Source: Spirochaetaceae bacterium UBA1306
GTDB lineage: Bacteria > Spirochaetota > Spirochaetia > Treponematales > Rectinemataceae
Assembly (NCBI GenBank): GCA_002307245.1
Contig: DBTW01000102.1
Coordinates: 11,109-27,880, forward strand
Direction: 5' to 3'
Length of the DNA: 16,772 bases
The position numbers and the translations under genes were made by a program. How positions within the stretch are numbered: the stretch's first letter is position 1; each line of letters opens with the position of its first letter. The notes under the pieces were generated by a model. It was not told the DNA's origin and searched no databases. It saw only the letters and a list, made by a program, of their open reading frames with translations. Below are positions 1-7,822 of the stretch, piece after piece.

Positions 1-1148
1 TCGCCCATCTTGGCCGCGACCTTGAAGGCCACGTGCACGAGCTGCCTCATGCTGGGGTTGAAGCGCTTGTCCGACTGCACGTGCCGCAGGGCGCCGACGA
101 GGGCCGGGCCGTCCCACTTGTCCACCTCGGCGGGTGCGGGCAGCTTCTTGCGGTCGATGTCGACCACGGTCGCGTAGGGCGCCACGCACTCGTCGATGCT
201 CTCGTAGGCCGCGCGATAGACTTCCTTCGCCATTATCAGCCCGTCCCCGCCCGAGTCCGCGAGGCCGACGATCTCCTCGAGCCAAGTAGTGCCGGCGGTC
301 TTCAGGTGCAAGCCCGCGTCTTCCCTGCGGATGATCGCGCCGATGCCCTTGTAGAGGCTGAACTTGTCCGATCCGGAATGGACCGAGAGCTTGAGGCTCA
401 CGGGCAGGCCCAGAGCCTTCGAGGCCCACTTGGTGACCTTCACGTCGGCCTCGAATTCCTTGAGGAAGTCGGCCACGTCTCCGACGTAGTCGACGCCCTT
501 GTTGAAGCGGCCGGAGAACTTGGGCGCGATGGTCTGGACGGGCACGCCCTCGTCGGCGAGGCCCGCGAGGATCACGGCCAGCTCCGCGGGGCTCTGGGGG
601 CTCTCGGTCTCGTCCATCGAGACCTCGGTCACGAAGTCGTCCTCGCCAGGGGCGCAGCCCCGCAGCTCGACCACGCGGCGATAGGTCTTCGCGGCCTCGC
701 CGACGGCGTAGAGGTAGCGCTCGGCGGCGGCGCGCATCGTGGCCTCGTCGAGCTTGGCGGGCAGCCCGGGCGAGGAAGGCAGGCCCGCGCGCTTCCTCAT
801 GAAAGCCTCGACGATCGCGGGATCGGCGGGCTTGCCGATGAAGTCGGCGACGTCGAGCGTGAAGAAGTCGCAATGGGCCGCGAAGCGGTCCACGGTGGCG
901 AGGCCGACGTGGTCCGCGTCGACATGGTAGGGGCCGTCCCATCCGGTCTTCTTGATGGCGGCCTCGGCCGCCGCCCGCTGGTCGGCGGGCTGGGTCCCGA
1001 TGAGGTTATGCTCCCGGTTGCTCTTGTTCCATACGATGGCGACCTTCACGCCCTTCTCGCGAGCCTTCCTGAAGGCGGCGATCTGGGCCGCGCCCTGCCT
1101 GCCGAACCGGTCCCCCGTTCCTATAGAGTACTTCTCGATGGTCTTCAT
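1..1148 (-). CDS. uxaE: Tagaturonate/fructuronate epimerase UxaE (3' end cut by window edge)
   Basis: UxaE-family enzymes interconvert D-tagaturonate and D-fructuronate in the cytoplasm, linking the galacturonate and glucuronate branches of hexuronate breakdown. I translated this frame by hand: it stays open for 382 codons from the ATG at 1148 to the window edge. Family-like features are an early GTGDRFG stretch (about residues 10-16), VDADHVGL with D77, D79 and H80 (candidate metal ligands), EVSMDETESPQ in the middle, and SVHSGSDKFSLYK with H257. The Thermotoga enzyme is, as I recall, about 480 residues, so roughly 100 C-terminal residues lie outside. An AAGGGG ribosome site lies 8 nt before the ATG. 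The gene follows the IclR gene on the same strand after 84 nt, so they may be co-transcribed. The family call is from remembered motifs and fits the pectin genes nearby; exact substrate is inferred. Confidence 0.85.
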   Translation of the reverse strand, partial: MKTIEKYSIGTGDRFGRQGAAQIAAFRKAREKGVKVAIVWNKSNREHNLIGTQPADQRAAAEAAIKKTGWDGPYHVDADHVGLATVDRFAAHCDFFTLDVADFIGKPADPAIVEAFMRKRAGLPSSPGLPAKLDEATMRAAAERYLYAVGEAAKTYRRVVELRGCAPGEDDFVTEVSMDETESPQSPAELAVILAGLADEGVPVQTIAPKFSGRFNKGVDYVGDVADFLKEFEADVKVTKWASKALGLPVSLKLSVHSGSDKFSLYKGIGAIIRREDAGLHLKTAGTTWLEEIVGLADSGGDGLIMAKEVYRAAYESIDECVAPYATVVDIDRKKLPAPAEVDKWDGPALVGALRHVQSDKRFNPSMRQLVHVAFKVAAKMG

Positions 1149-1232
1149 GCGGCAAACCCCTTCGCCCGGCTCGCGCCGGTCATGTATCGCCCGCTTACGC
1201 GAGCGCCTAAAGAATAGATGCCATCGCCCCGT

Positions 1233-2018
1233 TCAGCCCTCGTAGCCGAGGATGCCCGAAACCTTCCGGGCGGCCGCCGCGACGACCGCGGCCCGCTCCG
1301 ATTCCTTGCCCGCCTCGAAGCGAAAGAGGGGCCAGGAGACGGACAGGGCGGCGACCACGGCGCCGTCGCGGTCGAAGATGGGCGCGCCGATGCACTCGAT
1401 CCCCTCCTCGTGCTCCCCCGCGTCGCGGCCGTAGCCCTTCGCCTTGATGCTCTTGAGCTCGGCCTCGAGGCCGGCGCGGGTGGTGATGGTGGAGGGAGTG
1501 AAGGCCACGAGGCGGACCCCGTCGAGGGCCGCCTTGCGCTCCTCGGGCCGCGAATAGGCCAGGAGGACTTTTCCGATCGCGGTGCAGTAGAGCGGGATGC
1601 GCCGGCCGACGCGCGAGAACATCCGGATCGTGTACTTGGACTCGATCTTGAGCACGTAGACCGCGGAGTCGCCCTCCAGCACGCCCATGTGCACGGTCTC
1701 GCCGAGCTCCTCGGCGAGCTCCTCGGCGACAGGCCTGGCGGCGTGGTGAAGGTCGAGGTGATCAAGGGCGCGGGAGCCGACGTTGAAGGTCTTGAGAGTC
1801 ATGGCCCATCGGTCGCCTTCGTCGCGACGGGCGTAGCCGAGCTCCTGGAGCGTCTGCAGGAAGCGGTAGACCGTCGGCTTGGCCAGGCCCATCTCGCGCG
1901 AGAGCTCCTCGAGGCCCACGGAGTCCCTGCGCGACAGGCTTTCGAGCACGGAAAGGGCCCGCGCGGCGGCGTTGACGACGGAGACGGGCGCCTGTTTCCT
2001 TTTTGCCTTGCTGCTCAT
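1233..2018 (-). CDS. IclR-family transcriptional regulator
   Basis: A 261-residue cytoplasmic regulator of normal IclR length. Residues about 12-74 form the N-terminal winged helix-turn-helix, with recognition-helix sequence AKPTVYRFLQTL at 46-57. Residues about 88-261 form the effector-binding domain, with the typical YCTAIGKVLLAY (144-155) and EGIECIGAPIFD (205-216) stretches. The ATG at 2018 is chosen because GGGAG lies 6 nt before it; the open frame runs further upstream, including an ATG at 2036 with a poorer site, but that extension would cross the divergent gene. It is divergent from the hybrid regulator (60-bp gap) and upstream of uxaE on the same strand. KdgR-type IclR proteins control pectin and uronate genes in enterobacteria, so a uronate-catabolism repressor is a reasonable inference. 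The effector is not visible from sequence. Confidence 0.92.
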   Translation of the reverse strand: MSSKAKRKQAPVSVVNAAARALSVLESLSRRDSVGLEELSREMGLAKPTVYRFLQTLQELGYARRDEGDRWAMTLKTFNVGSRALDHLDLHHAARPVAEELAEELGETVHMGVLEGDSAVYVLKIESKYTIRMFSRVGRRIPLYCTAIGKVLLAYSRPEERKAALDGVRLVAFTPSTITTRAGLEAELKSIKAKGYGRDAGEHEEGIECIGAPIFDRDGAVVAALSVSWPLFRFEAGKESERAAVVAAAARKVSGILGYEG

Positions 2019-2034
2019 TTCGGACTCCCGTTCC

Positions 2035-2063
2035 ATTTTGGCCTTCGACACGGCAATAGTCAA
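2035..2063 (-). promoter_or_regulatory. Possible promoter for the IclR gene
   Basis: On the minus strand a TTGACT -35-like hexamer (2058-2063, five of six consensus bases) is followed after 17 nt by CAAAAT (2035-2040, four of six). It would overlap the divergent promoter. The predicted start of transcription falls very close to the ribosome site at 2025-2029, so the call is tentative. Confidence 0.3.
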
Positions 2064-2072
2064 TGATATAAT
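2045..2072 (+). promoter_or_regulatory. Sigma-70-type promoter of the hybrid regulator gene, abutting its start codon
   Basis: TCGACA (2045-2050, five of six bases of TTGACA) is separated by 16 nt from a perfect TATAAT (2067-2072). The -10 box ends only 6 nt before the ATG at 2079, so transcription would begin at or within a base or two of that ATG. The GGAG at 2073-2076 is only 2 nt from the ATG and is unlikely to work as a ribosome site. The mRNA is therefore either leaderless or translated from a later start. Confidence 0.55.
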
Positions 2073-2078
2073 GGAGAT

Positions 2079-5000
2079 ATGGACGGCGAAAGCATTCGAT
2101 CGGCGAACAAGCTCGGCGGCAGGACGAGCGTGGGCTTCGTGCTCGCGAGCCTGCATACCGGCGCGAGCATCGCGGCCTGGCCGGGCGTGGCCCGCGCGGC
2201 CGAGCTCGCCGACGTGAACCTCTTCTGCTTCCCCGGCGGCAGGCTCGGGCTCCGGGCCGGCTACGAGGCCTCGCGCAACGCCATCTACGACCTCGCCGCG
2301 CGCTCGCCGATCGACGGGGCCCTCATCTGGGCGTCCTCGCTCTCGGGCGCCGCGACGGCCGTCCCCGCCCTCGACGAATTCGTCGACCGATACCGCGACA
2401 TCGCCGTGGCCAGCCTTTCCTCGGGCGTGAGCGGCCTGCCTATCGTCACCTTCGACTACTACGCCGGCATGCGCGACGCCATCGTCCACGCGGCGACCGC
2501 CCATGGCTACTCGCGCATGGCCTTCGTCCGCGGGCCGGCCGGGCATCCCGGCGCCGAGGAGAGGCGCCGCGCCTTCAGCGACACCCTCCGCGAGCTCGGC
2601 CTGGAGGAGGATCCTCGACTCTCCTCCTCGCCCTTCCCCTGGGAATCGGGCGCCCTCGCCGCGCGCGAGCTCCTGGACGACCGCGGCCTCATCCCCGGCC
2701 GCGACTTCGACGTCCTCATCGTATCCAGCGACCTCATGGCCCTCGCGGCGATCAAGGAGCTCCAGTCCCGCGGCTACCGCGTCCCCGAGGACGTGGCCAT
2801 CCTCGGCATCAACAACGGTGTCGAGAGCCGCATCGCCGCGCCGCCCCTCACTACGGCCGACTGCCCCTTCGCCGAGCTCGGCGCCCTCGGCCTAGCCACG
2901 GTGCTGGAGGCGATCGCGGCCCGCCGCGACGGTCCGGGCGCGGCCCCGCCCTCCTCGCGGCGCCTCAAGCCCCGGCTTATCGTCCGCCGCTCCTGCGGCT
3001 GCCCCTCCAGCTCGAACCCGCCCGCGGCGGGCGCCGGCCGCAGCCTCGAGGAGGGCATAGCGGCCGAGGTCGGGCTCGAGCCCGAGCGCGCCCGCGACTG
3101 GGTAGCGCCCCTCGTCGAGTCATGGCGAGACGCCGTGCGCGGCGCCGGCCCCGAGCGCTTCATCGACCTCCTCGGGCGGGTCCTCGACAGGACGGCCCAC
3201 GCCGACATGGACATGGGCCCCTGGCAGGCCGCGATCTCCATGCTGCGCCTCGACGCCTTGGGCGCCGTCGGCGGCTCGGAGGGCAGCCCGCTCCGCGACG
3301 CCCTCGAGGAGACGGCGGGCCAAGCCCGAATCCTCGTCGCCGAGGCCGCCGAGCGGGCCCACGCCTTCCGGGCCTGGGAGCGCGACCGCGCCGACCTCGA
3401 GCTCCGGGAGCTCGACCACGAGCTCCTCATGGCCCTGGACGCGCGGCGCATCGGCGAGATCCTCCGCAGGGCCCTCCCTGGCCTTGGCATCCGGAGCGCC
3501 TACCTCTGCCGCTACGAGGGCCTCGAGTCGGAGGGCCCCGTCGGGGCCTCGGGGGCCGCCAGTCTCGTGGCCGGCTTCCGCGACGGGCAGGACCTGGACC
3601 CCCCGCCAGAGAGCTTCCCCGCCGCCGACCTGCTCCCCCGCGAGGCCTTCCCGGACCGCAGGCTCTCCTACGTCGTGGAGCCGCTCTTCTTCCGCGACAG
3701 CCCCATAGGCTACGCCCTCTTCGAGATCGGCGGCGCCACGGGCGCGATCTACGAGAGGCTCCGGGACTCGGTGAGCAATGCCCTGCGGAGCGTGCTGCTC
3801 TTCGAGCGGGTGGAGGACGCGCGCGAGCGGGCCGAGCGGGCCGACGGCATCAAGACGCGCCTGCTCACGAGCGTCACGCACGAGCTCCGGGCCCCCGTCG
3901 ACATGATCCTCCGGGGGACCGAGCGCCTCCTCCAGGGCGGCTCCTCCCTGGGAATCGGGCCCGAGACCGCGGCAGAGCTCGAGCGCATAACGCGCGGCGC
4001 TGAGCACGAGCGCCGCCTCGTGGGCGACCTTCTGGACTTCTCGCGCGCGGAGATCGACGAGCTCGACATCGACCGCAGGCCCATCGACGCCGAGGCCCTG
4101 ATCCGCGAGGTCTTCGGGCTCTACGCCTCGAAGGCGAGGCCGGAGGCGCCCTGGCGCCTCGAGCTGCCCGAGCGCATGCCCGTGATCATGGCCGACGCGC
4201 TCAGGCTCAGGCAGATCCTCACCAACCTGCTGTCGAACGCCGAGAAGTACGCGGGCGGCTCGAGCGTCGTCCTGTCGGCCCATGTCGAGCCGCCCGACCT
4301 CGTGATACGCGTCGCCGACGGCGGGCCGGGCATAGCGAGCGACCGCCTGCCTCACCTCTTCGAGCCCTTCGTGTCGCAAGGCCAGGGCGGCGTGGGCCTG
4401 GGCCTCAGCATCGCCCGCCACCTCGCCCTCCTGCACTTCGGCTCGCTCGAGGCGGGCAACGCGCCCGGGGGCCCGTCCGGCGGCGGCGCCGTGTTCACGC
4501 TGACCCTGCCCCTGCCCGACGCCAGCAGCCTATCCAAGGCCGCCGAGGGGGGCCGGACGCGGCGCGACGCCAGGCCCTGCGTCCTCCTCATCTCGTCCTC
4601 GGACGAGGCCCCGCCCGAGATAGTCGCGACCGCGGCGGCGCGGGGCCTCTCGATACGCCGCGTGCGCATCAAGGACACGGAGGACGGCACGCTCGACGGC
4701 CTCGAGGCCGCCGCGGTGGCCTGGGACTCCTCCTCGCCAAGCGCCGAGGAAGCCGCCCTTTTCCGCCGGCTGCGCAGGCGCCCCCGGCTCGCCTCCCTGC
4801 CCTTCCTGCTCTACGGCGGCCAGCGAGCCGCGGCGGCGATCGTCGACAAGGCCTCGGGCGTCTCGAGCCTCTCCGAGGCCCTGTCCTTGACCCTGCCCGG
4901 GGACGGAGAGGCCTCGCAGGCCTCGATCGTCGTGGCCGACGACGACGAGGCTTCCCTCGCCTCGCTACGGACGGCCCTGGAGCGGAGCTTCCCGGGCGCC

Positions 5001-5633
5001 GAGCTGCGCACCGCCGCCGACGGCCGAGCCGCGTGGGAGCTCCTCAAGGCGAAGCGCCCCCTCGTCGCCGTGCTGGACATCTCGATGCCCGGCATGACGG
5101 GGATAGAGGTCGTGAAGAGGATGCGCGCCGACGACCAGCTCCGCTCGGTGCCCGCCATTCTCCTCACCTCCAAGGTGATCTCGATGGAGGACGTCCGCGC
5201 CATCGAGGCGAGCTCGCGCGTGCTCCTGGGCAACAAGGGCGTAATCTCCGACGAGGCGGCGGCCGCCGAGGCCTCGCGCATCGCCTACGGCTCGGGCTGC
5301 CTGCCCGCGGGCACGAGCGCGATCGTGAAACGCAGCGTCGCCTTCATCAACGAGAGATACTCCTCTTCCCTCACGCGCTGGCAGGTCTCCGAGGCGGTCA
5401 ACGCGAGCGAGGACTACCTTACGCGCGTGTTCCGCAAGGAGCTTGGCATAACCCCATGGGAGTACCTGACGCGGCTGCGGATCGAGCGAGCCAAGGATTT
5501 CCTCGCCTCGGGATCGGACAGCGTGGCCCTGATCGGGGCGCGCGTGGGCTTCCCCGACCAGGCCTACTTCTCGCGGGTGTTCAAAAAAGTCACGGGCATG
5601 AGCCCGCAGGCCTACCGGGACTCGCCGGCCTGA
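2079..5633 (+). CDS. LacI-type sensor / GAF-like / histidine kinase / receiver / AraC hybrid regulator
   Basis: A soluble 1184-residue protein combining sugar sensing, phosphorelay and DNA binding; no membrane segment or signal peptide is seen. Domains in order: LacI/periplasmic-binding-like sensor (about 18-308, without the usual N-terminal LacI helix-turn-helix, ending RSCGC); a helical linker; a GAF-like region (about 454-577); HisKA with SVTHELRAP and phospho-acceptor H601; HATPase with N720 in LTNLLSNAEKY, DGGPGI and GVGLGLS (from 771); a degenerate receiver (about 832-915) that has lost its acidic pair though it keeps an Asp at 883; an intact receiver with D954-D956, phospho-acceptor D1000 and K1053; and an AraC helix-turn-helix domain (1082-1184). 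The chain suggests H601 to D1000 phosphotransfer gating AraC output after cytoplasmic sugar binding. It converges on the pectin operon, a likely target. The start could instead be GTG at 2130, which has AGGA upstream. Confidence 0.93.
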   Translation: MDGESIRSANKLGGRTSVGFVLASLHTGASIAAWPGVARAAELADVNLFCFPGGRLGLRAGYEASRNAIYDLAARSPIDGALIWASSLSGAATAVPALDEFVDRYRDIAVASLSSGVSGLPIVTFDYYAGMRDAIVHAATAHGYSRMAFVRGPAGHPGAEERRRAFSDTLRELGLEEDPRLSSSPFPWESGALAARELLDDRGLIPGRDFDVLIVSSDLMALAAIKELQSRGYRVPEDVAILGINNGVESRIAAPPLTTADCPFAELGALGLATVLEAIAARRDGPGAAPPSSRRLKPRLIVRRSCGCPSSSNPPAAGAGRSLEEGIAAEVGLEPERARDWVAPLVESWRDAVRGAGPERFIDLLGRVLDRTAHADMDMGPWQAAISMLRLDALGAVGGSEGSPLRDALEETAGQARILVAEAAERAHAFRAWERDRADLELRELDHELLMALDARRIGEILRRALPGLGIRSAYLCRYEGLESEGPVGASGAASLVAGFRDGQDLDPPPESFPAADLLPREAFPDRRLSYVVEPLFFRDSPIGYALFEIGGATGAIYERLRDSVSNALRSVLLFERVEDARERAERADGIKTRLLTSVTHELRAPVDMILRGTERLLQGGSSLGIGPETAAELERITRGAEHERRLVGDLLDFSRAEIDELDIDRRPIDAEALIREVFGLYASKARPEAPWRLELPERMPVIMADALRLRQILTNLLSNAEKYAGGSSVVLSAHVEPPDLVIRVADGGPGIASDRLPHLFEPFVSQGQGGVGLGLSIARHLALLHFGSLEAGNAPGGPSGGGAVFTLTLPLPDASSLSKAAEGGRTRRDARPCVLLISSSDEAPPEIVATAAARGLSIRRVRIKDTEDGTLDGLEAAAVAWDSSSPSAEEAALFRRLRRRPRLASLPFLLYGGQRAAAAIVDKASGVSSLSEALSLTLPGDGEASQASIVVADDDEASLASLRTALERSFPGAELRTAADGRAAWELLKAKRPLVAVLDISMPGMTGIEVVKRMRADDQLRSVPAILLTSKVISMEDVRAIEASSRVLLGNKGVISDEAAAAEASRIAYGSGCLPAGTSAIVKRSVAFINERYSSSLTRWQVSEAVNASEDYLTRVFRKELGITPWEYLTRLRIERAKDFLASGSDSVALIGARVGFPDQAYFSRVFKKVTGMSPQAYRDSPA

Positions 5634-5654
5634 AGGGGGCGGCCCCGCCTGAGC

Positions 5655-6467
5655 CTAGGGCCCGAGTATGGTCCGGATCAGGGCCAGGCCCGCGGCGAAG
5701 CCCGGGCCGTCCTGCTCCTCGACGATGAAGGGCAGGCCCTCGGGGGCCGCGGCCGCGACCGCCCTCGCGACGCGTGGCCAATCCATGAGCCCCGTGCCCG
5801 GCGGCGACGGCGCCTTCGAGCCGCCCTTGATGACATAGTCCTTCACGTGCACGGCCGCCACCCGGTCGCCGAAGAGCTCCAGGGCCTCGAGGGCCGCGCT
5901 CGCGCCCTCCGCGGACGAGCCGGGGTCCACGAGGTTCACGGGGTCGAGGATGACGCCGAGGGCGCGGGAGCCGATGTCGGACAGCAGCTCGGCCATCGCG
6001 CGCGGGCTGGATAGGGCGTGGCCCCACACTGGCTCCAGGCAGAGCAGGGCGCCCGCGGCCTCGGCCTCCTCGGCCAGGGGCGCGACGGCCTCCCGCAGGA
6101 AGCGCAGGGCCGCCCGCGCCTCGCCGCCCGACAGGGGAGTCTCGGTCGCGACGACCCGGGTCCCGAAGTCGCCGGCTATGGACAGGTTATGCGATAGCCT
6201 CGCACGGGCGGCGCGCCTCGACTCCGCGGAGGGACCGCACAGGTCCACGTAGCAGCCGAGCACGGCCACGCCCACGCCGCGCGCCGCGAGGGCGGCGGCC
6301 ACGGATCGCGCCCAGGACGGGGCCATCGGCTCGGGAGGCGGGGGGCAGTCGACCAGGGACTTGGCCGGGGCCAGCTGCAGGCACGAGGCGCCGGCCTCCG
6401 ACGCCGCCCTCGCCAGGAAAGCCCCGTCGCCGCGGCCGAGGTCGTGGGCCCGGGCGCCGAGCCTCAC
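5655..6467 (-). CDS. Sugar phosphate isomerase/epimerase-like TIM-barrel protein
   Basis: A 270-residue cytoplasmic protein of the xylose-isomerase-like TIM-barrel superfamily (AP endonuclease 2 fold). Candidate metal ligands are placed as in that family: E145 in LCLEPVWG, D175 in VILDPVNL, H207 in AAVHVKDY and E250/E251 in FIVEEQ. The frame is open further upstream, but that part overlaps the GH28 gene and reads as its shadow. I chose the GTG at 6465-6467 because it overlaps the GH28 stop as GTGA, the same 4-nt coupling as the gene before it; the adjacent GTG at 6468-6470 is an alternative. It is the last gene of the pectin operon, so it probably isomerises or epimerises a uronate or keto-sugar product. 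Specificity cannot be read from sequence. Confidence 0.85.
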   Translation of the reverse strand: MRLGARAHDLGRGDGAFLARAASEAGASCLQLAPAKSLVDCPPPPEPMAPSWARSVAAALAARGVGVAVLGCYVDLCGPSAESRRAARARLSHNLSIAGDFGTRVVATETPLSGGEARAALRFLREAVAPLAEEAEAAGALLCLEPVWGHALSSPRAMAELLSDIGSRALGVILDPVNLVDPGSSAEGASAALEALELFGDRVAAVHVKDYVIKGGSKAPSPPGTGLMDWPRVARAVAAAAPEGLPFIVEEQDGPGFAAGLALIRTILGP

Positions 6468-7822
6468 CACGAGGAGGCTTTCCCCAGCCTCGAGGCCAGG
6501 ATCCTTGGCCCGGGCTCGCAGGAGTAGGTCCGGGCGTCCGGGCAGCCACGGAGTCGGTAGGCCGGGCCGGACTGTCCCTTGATCGAGACGTTGGCCAGGC
6601 GTAGGCCCAGTACGTTGTAGGCGCGGAAGCCCGCGCGCGAAATCGCGGGCGCGTTGGGCGACATCTCGGCGGGCGCGGGCGCGGCCTCGCCCCCGAGCTC
6701 GATGGAGACGTCCTCGAAGGACAGGCCCCGGATCGGGGACTCCGCGAGGCCGTCGATCCAAGCGGCCGCGAGGCGTGCGCCCGTGGCGGTGATCGAGGAG
6801 AAGGCGATGTCGGTGAAGGCGGGCGTGCCCGAGCCCACCGCCCGGAGACCTAAGTCGGCCACCGCCGGATCGTCCCAGGCGCCGCAGCCATAGTGCGAGT
6901 TGATGGTGAAGGGGCACAGAGTGTCCTCCATCACGAGGCCCGAGACGCGGACGTGCTCGACCTTCCCGCCCCGGCCGCGACGCGTCTTCATCCGTATGCC
7001 CCGATCGGTGCCGCGGAAGATGCAGGCGCTCACGACGACGTCGCGGACGCCGCCCGACATCTCGCTGCCGATGACCACCCCGCCGTGGCCCCGCTCGAGG
7101 ACGCAGTTCGTGACGATGACGTTCTCACAGGGGACGAGCTCCGAGCCCGGCCCAGCCTCGGCGCCGGCCTTGATCGCGATACAGTCGTCGCCGACGCTCA
7201 CGTAGCAGTCGGAGATGCGCACGTTCTGGCAGGAATCCGGGTCGATGCCGTCGGTGTTGGGCGAGTCGGGAGGGTTGATGACCGTGAGCCCGCGGATCGA
7301 CACGTTGCGCGACCGAAGGGGCCTGACGGTCCAGCTGGGCGAGTTCCTGGCCTCGAAGCCGTCGAGGACGACAGTCTCGCAGCGGTCGAAGGACAGGAGC
7401 AGGGGCCGGGGGTTCGCGAGGGACTTGTCCCTCGCGAGGCGCCACCATTCGTCGCCGCGGCCGTCGATGAGGCCGCCCCCGGTGACGCCGACATTGCGCG
7501 CCCCCACGGCGCCGACCAGGCTCGAGTGGGCGAGGACCTCGCGCCCTTCCCAGCGCGTGGGGGCGAGGGGGTAGTCGCGAGGATCGCGGCTGCCCAGTAG
7601 GGCGGCTCCGCGCTCCAGGCGCAGCGCCACGCCGTCGCGCAGGAAGAGCGATCCGGAGACGTAGCCGCCCGGAGGCAGGACGATCTCGCCGCCCCCGTTC
7701 CGGCCGGCCGCGTCGATCGCGGCCTGGATCGCGGGCCCATCGAGGTTCCGGCCGTCGCCCAGGGCCCCGAAGGATTTCACCGAAGTGCCGAAGCCCCCTT
7801 GGCTCAGGGCCGCGTCGCTCAT
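6464..7822 (-). CDS. GH28 polygalacturonase, apparently cytoplasmic
   Basis: A 452-residue right-handed beta-helix glycoside hydrolase of family 28, which hydrolyses alpha-1,4 galacturonosyl (or rhamnogalacturonan) bonds. The family motifs are all present: NTDGIDPDS (189-197; D191), GDDCIAIKAG (211-220; D212 and D213), GHGGVVIGSEMSGG (245-258; H246) and RGIRMKT (274-280; R277 and K279). The N-terminus (MSDAALSQGGFG) runs straight into the pectate-lyase-superfamily-like segment VKSFGALGDG with no signal peptide, so the enzyme should stay in the cytoplasm and act on imported oligosaccharides. Its ATG overlaps the GH105 stop (ATGA) and its TGA overlaps the next start (GTGA), implying translational coupling. 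Exo- versus endo-action and the exact pectic substrate are not determined. Confidence 0.95.
   Translation of the reverse strand: MSDAALSQGGFGTSVKSFGALGDGRNLDGPAIQAAIDAAGRNGGGEIVLPPGGYVSGSLFLRDGVALRLERGAALLGSRDPRDYPLAPTRWEGREVLAHSSLVGAVGARNVGVTGGGLIDGRGDEWWRLARDKSLANPRPLLLSFDRCETVVLDGFEARNSPSWTVRPLRSRNVSIRGLTVINPPDSPNTDGIDPDSCQNVRISDCYVSVGDDCIAIKAGAEAGPGSELVPCENVIVTNCVLERGHGGVVIGSEMSGGVRDVVVSACIFRGTDRGIRMKTRRGRGGKVEHVRVSGLVMEDTLCPFTINSHYGCGAWDDPAVADLGLRAVGSGTPAFTDIAFSSITATGARLAAAWIDGLAESPIRGLSFEDVSIELGGEAAPAPAEMSPNAPAISRAGFRAYNVLGLRLANVSIKGQSGPAYRLRGCPDARTYSCEPGPRILASRLGKASSW

Noticed and set aside
832..915. A finding listed at these coordinates with zero interest
   Set aside because: Those numbers are residue positions in the hybrid protein, not DNA coordinates; the real observation is at 4572-4824 and the zero-interest entry should be ignored.
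33..1217. Long plus-strand open frame opposite uxaE
   Set aside because: It is the antisense shadow of the uxaE frame in GC-rich DNA; its translation is rich in Gly, Leu, Val and Asp with no recognisable domain and no ribosome site.
3120..4436. 438-codon minus-strand open frame inside the hybrid regulator
   Set aside because: It lies opposite the GAF-like and kinase domains, whose motifs are intact on the plus strand; no domain or ribosome site supports the minus frame.
5638..5649. Possible bidirectional terminator between the hybrid regulator and the TIM-barrel gene
   Set aside because: GGCG-GCCC-CGCC gives only a 4-bp stem and no T-run follows on either strand.
6468..6917. N-terminal extension of the TIM-barrel frame upstream of its GTG start
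   Set aside because: It overlaps conserved GH28 coding sequence and is Arg/Gly/Pro-rich, unlike any family member; the GTGA overlap gives a natural start.
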